Below the pieces are notes generated by a model. It worked only from the letters and a program-made list of their open reading frames with translations, did no database searches and was not told where the DNA came from. A program made the position numbers and the translations under genes. This document shows positions 5,177 through 11,508 of a stretch of 36,967 nt of DNA, piece after piece (within the stretch, counting starts at the first letter, position 1; each line of letters opens with the position of its first letter). The DNA is from a virus. The stretch lies in IMG/VR virus record IMGVR_UViG_3300026518_000663, positions 1 to 36,967 of that record. One strand, written 5' to 3'.

Positions 5177-5250
5177 GCTGGCGTTCCTATGCAGCCCAAG
5201 GCTGCGGCAATGATGAGTACTACTAAGAATCCGGTGAAGTTGGGTGTCAT
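5173..5250 (-). CDS. 25-residue membrane micropeptide
   Basis: A 25-codon frame from ATG 5250 to TGA 5173 encodes MTPNFTGFLVVLIIAAALGC followed by IGTPA. Its start overlaps the stop of the gene at 5247-5519, and its stop overlaps the start of the gene at 4886-5176, both as ATGA. These exact overlaps, shared with the rest of the operon, are the main evidence that it is translated. It is a single hydrophobic helix with a cysteine, loosely like a lipobox but not a good match. Confidence 0.6.
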   Translation of the reverse strand: MTPNFTGFLVVLIIAAALGCIGTPA

Positions 5251-5519
5251 GCTGCGTGCCCCTTGTAGCCGGATTTAATTCTGTTTTTGTGTCCGTTAAC
5301 GCTGAGCTGCATAGGTGATTGGCCTTTCCAGCCGGGCGCTGCCTGGCCGCGCTTTCGGGATTTTTCTTTTTTACGGGCTACGGCTCCCAGTTCTCCGGCG
5401 GGGTACTCGTCGGGACTGTACGGAAGCTGCTGGATCTGGCCGCCGTTTGCTGTGAATTCGTCGATCTGGCGCTGGATCGCATCGCGTTTTTCTTGCTGAG
5501 CGTCTGTTGTGTGTCTCAT
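5247..5519 (-). CDS. Small hypothetical early protein
   Basis: The 90-residue product begins MRHTTDAQQEKRDAIQRQ and is rich in Lys, Arg and Gln, with a central basic block (ARKKEKSRKRGQ). It may bind nucleic acid. Family unknown. ATGA overlaps join it to both neighbours. Confidence 0.62.
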   Translation of the reverse strand: MRHTTDAQQEKRDAIQRQIDEFTANGGQIQQLPYSPDEYPAGELGAVARKKEKSRKRGQAAPGWKGQSPMQLSVNGHKNRIKSGYKGHAA

Positions 5520-5719
5520 GCGGCGTCTCCTGCTTCCGTGAATTTATAGATCGGGTCGCTGAACTCTGAGGCGGTCACGCCCGTAGTGAATACACCGATA
5601 AAGTCGCCTTCGATCAGGCGTTTGCAGCCGGGTGTCACGATTTCATCGGGGGCCAGTTGGCGCGCGATAAATTGCTCACCTGGCCGGTAGTTTTTCAGGG
5701 GGATGTCTGTGCAGCTCAT
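5516..5719 (-). CDS. Small hypothetical early protein
   Basis: The 67-residue product begins MSCTDIPLKNYRPGEQF and appears to be a short beta-rich domain. Its ATG overlaps the exonuclease stop (ATGA) and its stop overlaps the next start. Family unknown. Confidence 0.6.
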   Translation of the reverse strand: MSCTDIPLKNYRPGEQFIARQLAPDEIVTPGCKRLIEGDFIGVFTTGVTASEFSDPIYKFTEAGDAA

Positions 5720-6321
5720 GGTCGGTTACCCTCTGCGATGTACACCAGCAGATCGCGGGCGGCGATGGCGTCGCTTAGTGCGCGGTGGGCGTTGCCGGTT
5801 CGTTCAATGCCGGTAATTTCAAGGCACTTCGCCAATGAAAGGCGCCTGAACTTACTCTGTTCTGCATCCCATTCGAGGTATTCAGCAAAGTATCGGTTGG
5901 CCAGCTCCATGATGCAGTTGCTTTGGCGGTAGGCCGGTTCGTTCTCTGCGGTCATTTCGCATGCGGCCATGGTCTGGCGAATCATGCGGCTGTTGAACGC
6001 GAGGTTGTAGGCGGCGATATTCAGGTGTTCGTTTTCGAGTGTGAAGAACAGGTCGCCAATTACGTCTTCTGGGTCGCAGCCCTCTTCATCCAGCATGGCC
6101 TGAGTAATGCCAGTCAGGTCGGTGATTTCCTGGCGTGCTTCGTTTTTGGTCAGCGTCAGGGCGTCTTGAATGACTTCGCAGGTCATGCCATCAACGGCTG
6201 CCAGCTCGATGATGGTGTCGGTGTTTTCAAGGCCGGTGGTCTCAGTGTCGATGATGACGCATTCGGTCAGAATGCGGCGGGCCTGTTGGATCAGGTCGGC
6301 TTCGGTGGTTGTTGTGATCAT
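5716..6321 (-). CDS. DEDD-family 3'-5' exonuclease with an altered Exo II motif
   Basis: The 201-residue product has Exo I DTETTGL (D25 and E27) and Exo III H-x4-D (H179, D184), typical of the DnaQ/ExoX-like 3'-5' exonucleases. Exo II reads YNLAFNSRM, so Asn110 sits where the metal-binding Asp of the usual N..FD motif is expected. The fold is clear; full activity is not. Such enzymes can proofread, repair or trim DNA ends. It is the first gene after a 105-base gap and could be translated from its own mRNA segment. Confidence 0.85.
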   Translation of the reverse strand: MITTTTEADLIQQARRILTECVIIDTETTGLENTDTIIELAAVDGMTCEVIQDALTLTKNEARQEITDLTGITQAMLDEEGCDPEDVIGDLFFTLENEHLNIAAYNLAFNSRMIRQTMAACEMTAENEPAYRQSNCIMELANRYFAEYLEWDAEQSKFRRLSLAKCLEITGIERTGNAHRALSDAIAARDLLVYIAEGNRP

Positions 6322-6355
6322 TGCGTTGTCCTTTGCTGGTTTTTCTACTGCGAAA

Positions 6356-6371
6356 GCCCCAATTGAGGGGC
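6356..6371 (-). terminator. Weak terminator or attenuator hairpin
   Basis: Read leftward, GCCCC-TCAATT-GGGGC is followed by TTTC. It lies in the 105-base gap between genes 6427-6774 and 5716-6321. The T-run is short, so read-through seems likely. A second hairpin, GGCGGTC-GTCCT-GACCGCC, lies at 6383-6401. The pair may divide the long leftward operon or be sites for antitermination or RNA processing. Confidence 0.45.
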
Positions 6372-6426
6372 GTATTAGGTTTGGCGGTCGTCCTGACCGC
6401 CATCGCTTAGGGTGCTGAGTGATTCG

Positions 6427-6774
6427 TTATTGAAGCTGTGCCTTCATTTCTTCGATGCGCTGATGGGCGATCTCTGCCGGTGTAATGGCCGCGACCGATA
6501 ACCGCTCTGTGGTTTTAGTGTCGCCGCTATAGAGCGCTCTCAGGTACGTGATGCCGGCGGGCCGTACGGTCAGCATGGTGTGCAGCCTGGCGACTTTGCC
6601 GACCTGGTAGCTGTGGTGTTCTGTGTCGAACAGGTGCGCGGCTTCAGGGCGTGGCATGTTGCGGCGTAACGCATCGCTGTAGAGCATCCCTTCGGTGCGC
6701 AGGCGCTTCAGTAGCTCTGGGCCGGTGGTGTTGAGTTGCACGGCTATGTCTCGGTGGTCAATGCTGAGTGTCAT
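6427..6774 (-). CDS. KilA-C-like (antirepressor C-terminal type) protein
   Basis: The 115-residue product contains KRLRTEGMLYSD and TVRPAGITYLRALY. The 'L...G.LY.......P...............V...G..YL' pattern resembles the DNA-binding C-terminal domain of phage antirepressors (KilAC/ANT). No N-terminal BRO or KilA-N domain is present, so it may be a stand-alone domain. If the match holds it could modify lysogeny, which matters because the CI-like repressor here seems unable to cleave itself. Confidence 0.5.
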   Translation of the reverse strand: MTLSIDHRDIAVQLNTTGPELLKRLRTEGMLYSDALRRNMPRPEAAHLFDTEHHSYQVGKVARLHTMLTVRPAGITYLRALYSGDTKTTERLSVAAITPAEIAHQRIEEMKAQLQ

Positions 6775-7058
6775 GCGGCTTCTCCTGTCATTACGCGAAT
6801 GATCATGGTTTTTGGGCTTTCGAGCGCTGGCAGTTCGTCGATGGCCTGGCCTACGTGATCCAGTGCTGAATCGGGAGCCAGCGCCAGCGCCTCGCGGCGG
6901 CGGGCTTTAAAGCCTGACCAGAAGAACTCTGCTGTTTTCAGCTCGGCCAGTTGGCGTTCTGGTTTGTTCTGCTCGGTTGCGCGCTGCATGGCATGGGCGC
7001 AGCCCCAAAAGCGCAGGCGCATGTCTTGCAGTGCTTGTTCGTAGGCTGGGGTTTTCAT
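6771..7058 (-). CDS. Small hypothetical early protein
   Basis: The 95-residue product begins MKTPAYEQALQDMRLRFWG and is mainly helical, with a cluster of Arg in GFKARRREALAL. ATGA overlaps join it to both neighbours. Family unknown. Confidence 0.6.
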   Translation of the reverse strand: MKTPAYEQALQDMRLRFWGCAHAMQRATEQNKPERQLAELKTAEFFWSGFKARRREALALAPDSALDHVGQAIDELPALESPKTMIIRVMTGEAA

Positions 7059-7231
7059 GCTGCTGGCTCCGGGTCGAAGTCGTCTGCCCGGTTGATCTCT
7101 GCAAACAGGCCGTTGTGGCTGGCCACGATGCGGGCGCCGGTTTCGTTCTCGATGGCGTCCAGTACGTCCAGCATGTCCGGGCGGTTGAACACGGATGGAT
7201 GAATCACGATGTCGGCTTTTGCTGTTTGCAT
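7055..7231 (-). CDS. First gene of the leftward operon, small hypothetical protein
   Basis: Starting at ATG 7231 the product is 58 residues, beginning MQTAKADIVIHPSVFNRPD. A longer frame to 7330 would begin upstream of the promoter and read through the operators, so it is rejected. AAGGC lies upstream at the right distance. It is the promoter-proximal gene of the early operon. Family unknown. Confidence 0.62.
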   Translation of the reverse strand: MQTAKADIVIHPSVFNRPDMLDVLDAIENETGARIVASHNGLFAEINRADDFDPEPAA

Positions 7232-7246
7232 GACGTTTGCCTTATA

Positions 7247-7297
7247 TGTATCTAAACGGTACATATTAAATGTGTACCTTGCGGGTACGTTTGTCAA
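7247..7297 (-). promoter_or_regulatory. Leftward early promoter with two repressor operators (OL/PL-like)
   Basis: On the minus strand TTGACA (7297-7292) is a perfect -35. A weak -10, CACATT (7274-7269), lies 17 bases on. Two 17-bp operators occur: TGTATCTAAACGGTACA (7247-7263) and TGTACCTTGCGGGTACG (7273-7289). The second fills the promoter spacer, so bound repressor should block the promoter. The same operator occurs beside the Cro-like gene, which indicates joint control by the CI-like protein. Confidence 0.72.
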
Positions 7298-7317
7298 TAT
7301 TTTTTTTCGGGTAAGAT
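7291..7317 (+). promoter_or_regulatory. Possible divergent promoter for the accessory pair
   Basis: TTGTCA (7291-7296) and TAAGAT (7312-7317) are separated by 15 bases, shorter than ideal. The -35 overlaps the opposing leftward -35. It would transcribe 7344-8284 away from the early operon, including in the lysogen. Weak call. Confidence 0.35.
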
Positions 7318-7343
7318 TGGGTGGCATCAAAAGGAGGTTTGAT

Positions 7344-7820
7344 ATGAAGGGGTTGGCTGTATTGTTTCTCTTGCCTGTGGTGGCGGTCGCGGGTCAGTAC
7401 CACGTCTGCACAGATGAAAATGGGAAGAAGTCGTTTCAAACGATGCCGTGTAATGACGCTGATCAGTCGGAGGTTCGTGAATATGAGGTTCGTGAGTCTC
7501 TGGGTGGTAGTGGCCCGTCAGCGGGATTGCCGACTGACAGTGATATCTACAAGCAGATGAAGGCAGATAATCGCCGGGCTCAACTGAAACGGGATATCAA
7601 GAAGGGTGAGCGGGCTATTGATCGGTATCAAAAGCAGATGAGTGGCGAGTTGGCGGCGCTGAGGGCGCGTAAGGCTCGCGCAAATAATAATCTGGCGGGA
7701 GCCACCTGGGAGCAAAGCATCAGCGCAGAAATGCAGGCGGTGTCTGATAAGTACGGCAATTTAATCGGTGTGGAGCGTGATCGGCTCACGGAATACAGAA
7801 GGGAGTTATCTGGGTTATGA
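7344..7820 (+). CDS. Secreted DUF4124-like protein (probable lysogenic conversion gene)
   Basis: The 158-residue product has an N-terminal signal peptide (MKGLAVLFLLPVVAVAG), then YHVCTDENGKKSFQTMPC. The 'Y.C.D..G...F...PC' pattern is the DUF4124 signature of periplasmic proteins. The rest is a long charged helix. AAGGAGG at 7331-7337 sets ATG 7344 as the start; longer frames begin inside the promoter. It lies between the leftward promoter and the repressor gene, a common place for genes expressed in the lysogen. Function unknown. Confidence 0.75.
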   Translation: MKGLAVLFLLPVVAVAGQYHVCTDENGKKSFQTMPCNDADQSEVREYEVRESLGGSGPSAGLPTDSDIYKQMKADNRRAQLKRDIKKGERAIDRYQKQMSGELAALRARKARANNNLAGATWEQSISAEMQAVSDKYGNLIGVERDRLTEYRRELSGL

Positions 7821-8284
7821 GTTACATTGATTCTAATATTTTGCCTGGTGAGCAGGTGGTTAGCCGCGCAAATATTCATTGGGTTGTTTTTGTCAGGCCG
7901 GTGTTGGCGGGGTTTGTAGCCCTTCTTTGTTTGGGCTCGCTTGGTGGTGCTGGTGCGGAATCTGATGTCCCTTTGTTGGTATTCGGTACCATCTTCCTTT
8001 TGGTGGCTTTGTGGTCTGGGTTGTCCTCTATTATTGTGAAGTTCTTTACTGAGATGGCGGTGACGGATCGGCGGGTAATCGCAAAGCGGGGTTTTATTCG
8101 GCGGGATACGGTCGAGCTGAACTTGGCGGCGTTTGAAGGTTGTAAGATAGACCAGTCAATAATGGGGCGGATTCTGGGTTATGGTACGGTCACACTGAGC
8201 GGTCGCGGGGGGTTGGTGTCTCCGTTCTTTCCTATTTCTAAGCCGTTGGAGTTTCGCCGTAGCGCTTTGTCCGCCGCAAGCTAA
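7817..8284 (+). CDS. Membrane protein with a bacterial PH-like domain
   Basis: The 155-residue product has two N-terminal membrane helices (about residues 25-45 and 53-72), then FTEMAVTDRRVIAKRGFIRRDTVEL and ILGYGTVTLSG. The 'VTDRR...K.G...R...E..L...' and 'GYGTV.L.G' features are typical of bacterial PH domains (DUF304-like). The ATG overlaps the preceding stop, so the pair is coupled. Its 3' end overlaps the convergent repressor gene by 4 bases. Superinfection exclusion is possible for an envelope protein at this position, but unproven. Confidence 0.8.
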   Translation: MSYIDSNILPGEQVVSRANIHWVVFVRPVLAGFVALLCLGSLGGAGAESDVPLLVFGTIFLLVALWSGLSSIIVKFFTEMAVTDRRVIAKRGFIRRDTVELNLAAFEGCKIDQSIMGRILGYGTVTLSGRGGLVSPFFPISKPLEFRRSALSAAS

Positions 8285-8931
8285 GGCAGTAATGCGCCTA
8301 TGACTTTCGCAACGATCCGAAAAGGTTCGGTGGTCATCGGGAATTGAGGGTTCAGGGGTCTCAGTGCCTCTGTTCCTGCCTCTCTGTATAGCTGCCTGAA
8401 GGCAGTGACTTTATTTGGCCGTTCGGTCAGTTCTGCAATTACAATATCGCCATTTTCGCAATTCTCGACTTGTGCTGGGTCGGCAAAGACGATGCTGCCA
8501 GTCGGGTAGGCTTTTCCGTATTGCGGGTGCATTGGGTTTGCTGCACCTGGTGCTCCCTCTACTAATAACGCAAATGTGTTTGGTCCACATGTGAACGGGC
8601 ATAGGGTGGCATGTTCAGAGCCCTTTTTCCCGATATCCAGATCTCTAATTGTGTATACCGGCACCACTGGGTGGCGGTTAACTGCATACTCAGCTCCGGG
8701 TTCTCGTACCGATATTGAATGGTCGTTGTCCATCCATCCTGTCGGTAGGTTGAAGCATTTTTCTATGTGACGTGCCAGGCTATCGCCGATGTTTTTCGTT
8801 GGGTTTTTGCCAATGAATCTGCTTACTTGAGTTGATTCTCTGTCTATCCGGGCTGAGAACTCCTGCTTGCTTTCGCATTCTTCTGCTAGCTGCCGGGCGT
8901 TGTCTCTGCGGATGTCGCTTATTGTTTTCAT
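8281..8931 (-). CDS. CI-like repressor with a degenerate S24 peptidase domain
   Basis: The 216-residue product has an N-terminal helix-turn-helix (about 10-65) and a C-terminal LexA/CI-like S24 domain: VPVYTIRD, YPTGSIVFADP, NGDIVIAEL and LRPLNPQFP. The usual catalytic Ser region (VEGDSM) reads VEGAPG here, with Pro128 at the serine position. The usual Lys (TFKQL) is Arg179 (AFRQL). No Ala-Gly or Cys-Gly cleavage dipeptide is seen in the linker, which has PGAEYA. It should bind the 17-bp operators but may not self-cleave. ATG 8931 is used; a longer frame would read through the operators. Confidence 0.85.
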   Translation of the reverse strand: MKTISDIRRDNARQLAEECESKQEFSARIDRESTQVSRFIGKNPTKNIGDSLARHIEKCFNLPTGWMDNDHSISVREPGAEYAVNRHPVVPVYTIRDLDIGKKGSEHATLCPFTCGPNTFALLVEGAPGAANPMHPQYGKAYPTGSIVFADPAQVENCENGDIVIAELTERPNKVTAFRQLYREAGTEALRPLNPQFPMTTEPFRIVAKVIGALLP

Positions 8932-8973
8932 CGTTATGGCCTTGCACGTTTTGTGGCTCCTATTGTCCGCTGC

Positions 8974-9043
8974 TGTACTTTTTGGGTACAGGTGCTTGAC
9001 GGTACATATTTCCGGCGCTATCTTGATGTACCTAGGAGGTACA
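8974..9043 (+). promoter_or_regulatory. Rightward early promoter with repressor operators (OR/PR-like)
   Basis: TTGACG (8996-9001) and TATCTT (9019-9024) are separated by exactly 17 bases. Operators: TGTACTTTTTGGGTACA (8974-8990), a degenerate AGGTGCTTGACGGTACA (8990-9006) over the -35, and TGTACCTAGGAGGTACA (9027-9043) after the -10. The last includes the Shine-Dalgarno AGGAGGT of the Cro-like gene, so binding could also affect the leader. The 8974-8990 site faces the repressor gene and may allow autoregulation. No clear leftward promoter for the repressor was found. Confidence 0.8.
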
Positions 9044-9048
9044 TTACT

Positions 9049-9294
9049 ATGACCAAAAAAGAATTCTGGAAGCGCTTGGGGCGTGAGCGAAAAGAAGCCA
9101 TCGCGAACCATGTTGGCACTAGTACTGGATATCTCAGGCAAGTCTTCATGTATGACAAAAAGACTGGTGCTAAGCGTGCGAGGATTCTCGCGGCGGAGAC
9201 TGATGGTCTGTTCGGTGCTCATGAGTTTTGCCCGGATGCGTTTAGTGAATCTGATTCTTTGAGTATTGATTCTCATAAAACAGACGCTGCCTGA
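9049..9294 (+). CDS. Cro-like DNA-binding protein
   Basis: The 81-residue product contains the helix-turn-helix AIANHVGTSTGYLRQVF and a later HEFCPDAF, as in Cro/YdaS-like proteins ('...LRPD.F'). ATG 9049 follows AGGAGGT. It is the first gene of the rightward early operon and lies opposite the repressor gene. It should bind the shared operators and favour lytic growth. Confidence 0.8.
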   Translation: MTKKEFWKRLGRERKEAIANHVGTSTGYLRQVFMYDKKTGAKRARILAAETDGLFGAHEFCPDAFSESDSLSIDSHKTDAA

Positions 9295-9324
9295 CTACGT
9301 TTTCTAAATTAAGGAAAAGACGCG

Positions 9325-9801
9325 ATGAATAGCATTATGACTGCGATGCCGCTGCCGGGCATGTCTCTGAGGGCGGCGATCCGTGAGGATATTAAGCGAC
9401 AGAGGGGCACCACGGCGGTGGCGGCAACAATTATGGGTGTCGGTCACCCTCAGACGGTGCTGAATTACACCTGTGATACCAAGCGTGACACCCATGATAT
9501 GAGCCTGAAACAGTTTGAGGCGCTCCTTGAGTGGACGGACGCGCAATACACCGCTCATGCAGTTGCTGAGATTGCGGGCGGTTTTTTTGTGCCTGGCGTT
9601 GATCCGGTGCAGGGCGTTGATCTGTTTGAGCAGATGGCGAATTCCGTTGCGCGCGTTGGTGAGTTGGGTCAGGCCATTAATGAGGCGATAGCCGATCAGC
9701 GTGTGACGGTCTCAGAAATGAACCGCATTAAGCAGGTGCGTACTGAGTTGGCGGCTGAGATTAATACTCTGGTGAGTATCGCTGCGGGGATGCCGGGATG
9801 A
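9325..9801 (+). CDS. CII-family phage regulatory protein
   Basis: The 158-residue product begins MNSIMTAMPLPGMSLRAAI and contains a region with MGVGHPQTVLNYTCDTKR and LKQFEALLEWT. The pattern 'L....N......H.L.L.E...I...T' is typical of the phage regulatory CII family found in P2-like and Pseudomonas phages. The second half is helical. AAGGAAAAG precedes the start. It would influence the lysis/lysogeny choice or replication; the role here is inferred. Confidence 0.72.
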   Translation: MNSIMTAMPLPGMSLRAAIREDIKRQRGTTAVAATIMGVGHPQTVLNYTCDTKRDTHDMSLKQFEALLEWTDAQYTAHAVAEIAGGFFVPGVDPVQGVDLFEQMANSVARVGELGQAINEAIADQRVTVSEMNRIKQVRTELAAEINTLVSIAAGMPG

Positions 9802-10058
9802 TGGAGGCGGTTGTAGAGCCGGTCCCGACTATCAATCTGAAGATTGGTGCGATCACGTTGGAGGGGCTGCGTAAGGCGGGCTCTCTGGGGCCGTTTCAGG
9901 AGTACCAGGATGAGCAGGGGCGGTGTGTGTATTTGCACGCTGATGAATCGGGTCGGTCTGTGTTGCTTGGTGAGATCTTTGGCAGTTCTGAAACTGTTCA
10001 TGTTGTGAGTATGGATTCAGATCTGGCGGATGAGGTTGGGTTGCCGTTTAGGCGATGA
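9798..10058 (+). CDS. Small hypothetical protein
   Basis: The 86-residue product starts MMEAVVEPVPTINLKIGA. Its ATG overlaps the CII-like stop (ATGA). It looks like a compact alpha/beta protein without membrane segments. Family unknown. Confidence 0.6.
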   Translation: MMEAVVEPVPTINLKIGAITLEGLRKAGSLGPFQEYQDEQGRCVYLHADESGRSVLLGEIFGSSETVHVVSMDSDLADEVGLPFRR

Positions 10059-10102
10059 CCTGAATGTTTTGCGGCAGCCGTTGGGCTGTCCGAGGAGGAG
10101 GA

Positions 10103-10354
10103 ATGACGACTGAGCAAGTTGTTATGTGGAAAACCCCAGAGACTGCGCCGCGAGACGGGAGCACGTTTTTAGCCGCTGTTGGCTACCCGTGGCCAGTGCT
10201 TGCATGTTGGAACGAGCACAACAATGAATTTGTGCTCGCGAACCTGCAAGTCAATCTGGTGGATGGTGAGCAAGACCCATATTTTGAAAACGAATATGAG
10301 CGCATAGGCGCGTTAAAACGATGGATGCCAATACCGGAGCTAGACCATGATTAA
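10103..10354 (+). CDS. DUF551-like small protein
   Basis: The 83-residue product starts MTTEQVVMWKTPETAPRDG and ends KRWMPIPELDHD. The W.....AP.DG start and the W.P.P end are DUF551-like, with ACWNEHNNEF between. GAGGAGGA lies just upstream of ATG 10103, which is preferred over 10064. A second, longer DUF551-like gene lies at 4464-4889 in the leftward operon. Confidence 0.7.
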   Translation: MTTEQVVMWKTPETAPRDGSTFLAAVGYPWPVLACWNEHNNEFVLANLQVNLVDGEQDPYFENEYERIGALKRWMPIPELDHD

Positions 10355-10466
10355 AGAGGTGATGGCTCGGGTGGTTTGCGCAAACTGCGGCTGGACTGGC
10401 AGACGAAAAACAGGGCATTTGGTGTTTTGCCCAAAGTGTGGCAAGTGTGCCACTTTTGACGTGTAA
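10347..10466 (+). CDS. 39-residue zinc-ribbon protein
   Basis: A 39-codon frame from ATG 10347 overlaps the end of the previous gene. It contains C11-x2-C14 and C28-x2-C31 plus a further cysteine, a classic zinc ribbon. Such small phage zinc ribbons may bind nucleic acids or host proteins. The two complete CxxC pairs and the coupled start support translation; function unknown. Confidence 0.65.
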   Translation: MIKEVMARVVCANCGWTGRRKTGHLVFCPKCGKCATFDV

Positions 10467-10528
10467 CAAAGAGTTCGTGAGCCGTAGGTCTCACGCAATG
10501 AGGTGTTATTGCCTCAAAAAATCGCCGA
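10467..10528. other. Short hairpin-rich leader before the replication gene
   Basis: Two inverted repeats occur: CGTGAG...CTCACG at about 10475-10494 and TGAGG...CCTCA at about 10500-10516. They could form a leader hairpin that controls translation of the replication gene, or be part of a replication or Nut-like region. No promoter is clear. Confidence 0.35.
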
Positions 10529-11506
10529 ATGTCGGCGCAATTTTCGGAATTTTCGGAGGCTGATTTGGCTGATGTAATACCGATGAATCGTCAGTTTTCA
10601 GGGCGGTTCTGGATGGTTAATGAGGATGAGGATGCGGCTCTAGAGTATCTGCCGCATCGGGATCAGGTGTTGTATCTGCGGGGCATTAAGCCTCATTTGG
10701 ATATGCAGACCGGTCTGGTTGGGGTGGCGCGGCGTTTGTCTTATAAGGGCATGGCTGAGCTTCTGGAAGAGCACAGGGCGCGGGGCAGTACGGTGCCGCG
10801 TGTAGCTATCACTAAGCAGATGGTGCGTGAGTCGGTGAAGCGCCTGGTTGATCGTGGGCTGTTGGATCAGCAGCGGTCAGGTGGGCGTGCTGAGTGGTTG
10901 GTTTTTCGATTGCCTCTGGCGCACTGGGTTTCAGTCCGTCCGTATGAGGAACAACGCAGGAACAACACACCAGCAACAACACGTTCGCATTCAGGTGTGG
11001 CGCAGCTTTCAGAGGGAGCAGCAACGCAGGAGCAACACACCATGAACAACACACATCAAGAGATCAAGAATATTAATAACTCTACTTACGTAGAGTGTCC
11101 GAAACCTGCGGTTTCTGACGCTGACGGCGGTGGTGTTGTTTCAGGTTGTTCAGGTGATCAGGTGTCGTCTCCGCTTGGTCCGTGCCCGCATGCTGAGATT
11201 CTGGATTTGTGGGCTAAGCATTTGCCTGGTTGCCGTCAGCCTAAGCGGGCTCTGTGGTCTCAGGGGCAGGGCGCTCGTAATCTGGCGAACCGTTGGAAGC
11301 AGGCGGCGGCAATCCGGCACAGCATTGAGAGTCGCACGCTCTATCATGATCGGGCGTCTGGGTTGGATTGGTGGCGTCAGTTGTTTGAGTACATTGCGAC
11401 CCGTTGCCCCTTGCTGACGTCGGATGAAACTCGGTGGTTTGATCTGCAGTGGCTGGTGAAGAAAGAGAATTTCCTGAAAACGCTGGATAAAAAATACGAG
11501 GGCTGA
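10529..11506 (+). CDS. Replication initiator or helicase-loader protein
   Basis: The 325-residue product has an N-terminal winged-helix-like region (ITKQMVRESVKRLVDRGLLD at about 96-116, then a basic turn). The C-terminus contains LFEYIATRCPLLTS and ends NFLKTLDKKYEG. The 'W...F.....S..L.....F.L.WL....NF.K.L...Y' pattern is common at the C-terminus of phage replication/helicase-loader proteins. The DnaB helicase follows directly. The start is uncertain: ATG 10529 has no good Shine-Dalgarno, whereas an in-frame TTG at 10565 follows GGAGG and ATG 10583 is also possible. Confidence 0.75.
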   Translation: MSAQFSEFSEADLADVIPMNRQFSGRFWMVNEDEDAALEYLPHRDQVLYLRGIKPHLDMQTGLVGVARRLSYKGMAELLEEHRARGSTVPRVAITKQMVRESVKRLVDRGLLDQQRSGGRAEWLVFRLPLAHWVSVRPYEEQRRNNTPATTRSHSGVAQLSEGAATQEQHTMNNTHQEIKNINNSTYVECPKPAVSDADGGGVVSGCSGDQVSSPLGPCPHAEILDLWAKHLPGCRQPKRALWSQGQGARNLANRWKQAAAIRHSIESRTLYHDRASGLDWWRQLFEYIATRCPLLTSDETRWFDLQWLVKKENFLKTLDKKYEG

Positions 11507-11508
11507 TC

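Noticed and set aside
8281-9276. A 331-codon repressor frame with a long N-terminal extension
   Set aside because: The extension crosses the operators and rightward promoter and encodes no recognisable domain. ATG 8931 gives the usual size of about 216 residues.
9049-9294. YdaS-type toxin rather than Cro
   Set aside because: The sequence is YdaS/Cro-like, but the operator position and the opposing CI-like gene support a Cro role. No separate antitoxin is seen.
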